This document shows, piece after piece, positions 61,905 through 64,000 of a stretch of DNA of 64,000 nucleotides. How positions within the stretch are numbered: position 1 is the first letter of the stretch; every line of letters begins with the position of its first letter. A program made the position numbers and the translations under genes. Source of the DNA: Ashinkailepas kermadecensis. Lineage: Eukaryota; Arthropoda; Thecostraca; Neolepadidae. The notes beneath the pieces are model-generated. The model was not told where the DNA came from, made no database searches, and worked only from the letters and a program-made list of their open reading frames with translations. The stretch lies in assembly GCA_034440615.1 (NCBI GenBank), contig JAOTOM010005145.1, positions 262,501-326,500 on the forward strand, written 5' to 3'.

Positions 61905-64000
61905 ATGAGTTTTATTATCCAATGGAACTGTAGAGGGTTGAGAACCAGCCTCAACGACCTCCAAACCATTTTGCACCTACGAGTACCATTAGTAGTTTGT
62001 CTCCAAGAGACTAAGCTTTCTCCTGATGCACATTTCCACCTGAAGAACTATTCTGTGTTACGTAGGGATGTTACTCCTCGCACCGTGGCGCATGGCGGAG
62101 TGCTTATAGCTGTGCACAACTCGATTCCCTTTCAGGAAATACCTACATCTTCAAATATTCAGTGTGTCTCTGCTCGCATGATGATAAATCGCCAGGCCGT
62201 TACCATATGCAGCGTATATCTGCCGTCCGGTGAGATGTTCCCACTTACTGAGCTGTCCCAGATGGTGGGGCAGCTCACTCCACCGGTAATGGTGTGCGGG
62301 GATTTTAACGCTCACCACCCTCTTTGGGGCTCAACCACCACGACGAGCCGTGGACGTGCAACGGAATGTTTCACACGAGATTTCCCACTCTGTGTCCTTA
62401 ACACAGGAAAGCCAACCCATTTTACATTGCCATCGGGGCAGACTTCCGTGCTGGATCTTACCCTCTGCAGTCCAGAAATAGCACCCTTTTTAGAATGGTC
62501 CGTGGACGATGATCCATATAACAGCGACCATTTCCCTGTATGGTCTTGTTTTATAAACCGTGCCTCTGTAAGCCGACCACCTTCCAAGTGGATATTTAAC
62601 CGAGCCGATTGGGGTGCGTTCCAAGCAAGTCTTGAGAATAGTCTCAGAGACTACTCCGATGAACCTGTTGTCTCCGTGGAAACATTCACGACAGCAACTG
62701 TGCAGAGCGCCCAGCGGCACATCCCTCGTTCATCAGGAACTTCAGTTCGCGTACCCGTCCCGTGGTGGTCGGAAAAATGCCGAGAGGCGTTGCGTGCTAG
62801 GAAGAGGGCTTTTCGTACCTTTAATAGAAATAGTTGTACGCCAAATTTAATAGCTTTCCGCAAAGCACGGGCATTCGCTAGGCGTACTATCGCTGAAGCA
62901 AAACGAGATTCATGGAAAGCTTACCGTCAACACGTTTAATCGATCCACATCATTGTCATCTGTATGGTCCCGCATTAAGCGCTTTTCCGGAAGGTACACA
63001 CAACTTCCACTTCCCACCCTGCACATGGCCGGTCGAGATATCATTGACCCGGAAAAAGTAGCGGAAGAGATTGGACGAGCTTTATCAGCACGCTCCAAAA
63101 ATAGTATTAGCGTGCGCTTCTCGACCTACAAGGCTTGATGCGAAGCACGCCCCCTTTATTTTTCAACCACAGACCTCCTCGAATACAACATTCCATTTTC
63201 TATTTCTGAACTGACTGCAGCGATCAGCACTCTGAAGAGCGTGGCAGAGGGTCCGGATACATTGCATAATGATATTATTAAACGTCTGCCAACAACAGCT
63301 TTAGAAACTCTCCTGAATGCATTGAATGGCATATGAACAACAGGCACATTTCCATCTTCCTGGCGGAAAGCAATTGTAGTGCCTATATGCAAGCCGAATA
63401 AAACCGTTATGGACCCACTGCATTACCGCCCAATCTCGCTCACTTGCTCCTTATGTAAGTTATTTGAAAAAATGGTGAATGTCCGACTAATGTGGTTTTT
63501 AGAACGTAACAATCTCCTCTCCATGATACAGAGTGGTTTCCGAAAACATCGCAGCACGTTTGACCACGTTTTAACACTGGACTCTATTATGCGCTCTAGT
63601 TTTAGGAAGAAGTGCCACACAGCTGCGATATTTTTCGATATTGACGGAGCATATGATACTGCATGGCGACACGGTATTTTCATGAAGTTGCACCTCATGG
63701 GTATCAGAGGCTCCATGGGGTTTTTCTTGACAATTTTTTTTAGCTCAAGAACTTTTCGTGTCAGAGTAGGAGGTCTCCTCTCTGGCACATTCCAACAAGT
63801 TGACGGAGTTCCGCAGGGAAGTGTGCTGAGTGTCGCATTGTTCGCTATTGCCATCAACGACTTGGGCTCCTCACTGCCAACTTCCATAGGAAAAGCACTA
63901 TTCGTAGATGATTTTACCATTTGGTGTTCTTCGCGTACTGTACACTCGGTAGAGAGACAACTTCAACTGGCTGTCCGGAAGGTGCAGGATTGGTGTGACA
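61905..64000 (+). pseudogene. LINE ORF2, endonuclease and partial RT, broken
   Basis: The APE-type endonuclease is intact in one 344-codon frame (61,905-62,939): W-N-C-R-G, C-L-Q-E-T-K-L, G-D-F-N-A-H-H near 62,300 and S-D-H-F-P near 62,524. A frameshift near 62,935 is followed by TGA at 63,136 and TGA at 63,334. The reverse transcriptase then continues openly to the window end, with Y-R-P-I-S-L, S-G-F-R-K, G-V-P-Q-G-S and F-V-D-D near 63,903. Thumb, RNase H and 3' end lie outside the window. Confidence 0.9.

Larger units (their letters stand above)
61440..64000 (+). mobile_element. Second I-type LINE, 5'-truncated and cut by the window end
   Basis: It starts within the C-terminal tail of an ORF1 related to that at 30.8 kb, continues through ORF2 endonuclease into the reverse transcriptase, and runs off the window. 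ORF2 is clearly homologous to the 32.6-kb ORF2 but diverged throughout, so it belongs to a different subfamily. The left boundary is approximate; its target-site duplication cannot be checked without the right end. Confidence 0.88.

Overview
This window reads as nuclear DNA from an invertebrate animal, probably an arthropod and possibly a crustacean such as a barnacle. That placement is inference: the sequence holds a spliced animal phosphatidylinositol 4-kinase beta gene, I-type non-LTR retrotransposons, a tRNA-derived SINE, hAT-like DNA elements and an extreme load of minisatellites, but no species marker. I see no operons, CRISPR arrays, rRNA genes or true tRNA genes.

The one host gene I can establish is PI4KB (fly homologue four wheel drive), on the plus strand. 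Ten coding exons lie between about 20,172 and the stop codon at 59,020-59,022, with a poly(A) signal at 59,506. All nine introns begin GT and end AG, every junction keeps phase, and the joined CDS is 2,904 nt (967 codons plus stop). The catalytic core is in exon 9 (57,541-58,399). Introns hold about 93 percent of the locus.

Layout: 1-13 kb is mostly minisatellite DNA with two 5'-truncated LINE copies (2.3 and 7.0 kb), a composite hAT-like element (9.6-10.9 kb) and SINE copy A (11.3 kb). 13-20 kb is GC-rich and repeat-rich and probably holds the PI4KB promoter; a possible first coding exon is at 13,508. 20-26 kb is exon 1 and intron 1. 26-46 kb is exon 2 and the 19-kb intron 2, which carries a full-length but broken LINE (30.1-36.5 kb), SINE copy B, a truncated hAT-like copy and tiny LINE 3'-end insertions. 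46-59 kb holds exons 3-10 separated by minisatellites, SINE copy C and two more tiny LINE insertions. 59.5-61.4 kb is unassigned. A second, related LINE runs from about 61.4 kb off the end of the window.

Four results stand out. The LINE and SINE share a 3' tail that folds into the same hairpin, with compensating base changes between copies, which points to the SINE using the LINE machinery. Several LINE insertions are only 34-78 nt long and begin at or inside that hairpin. The PI4KB last-exon splice acceptor has been tandemly copied, and two copies would give an immediate in-frame stop. The exon 6 acceptor lies at the tip of a perfect 24-bp palindrome. By hand count, tandem repeats fill roughly a fifth of the window, and several arrays within PI4KB repeat splice-signal-like motifs.
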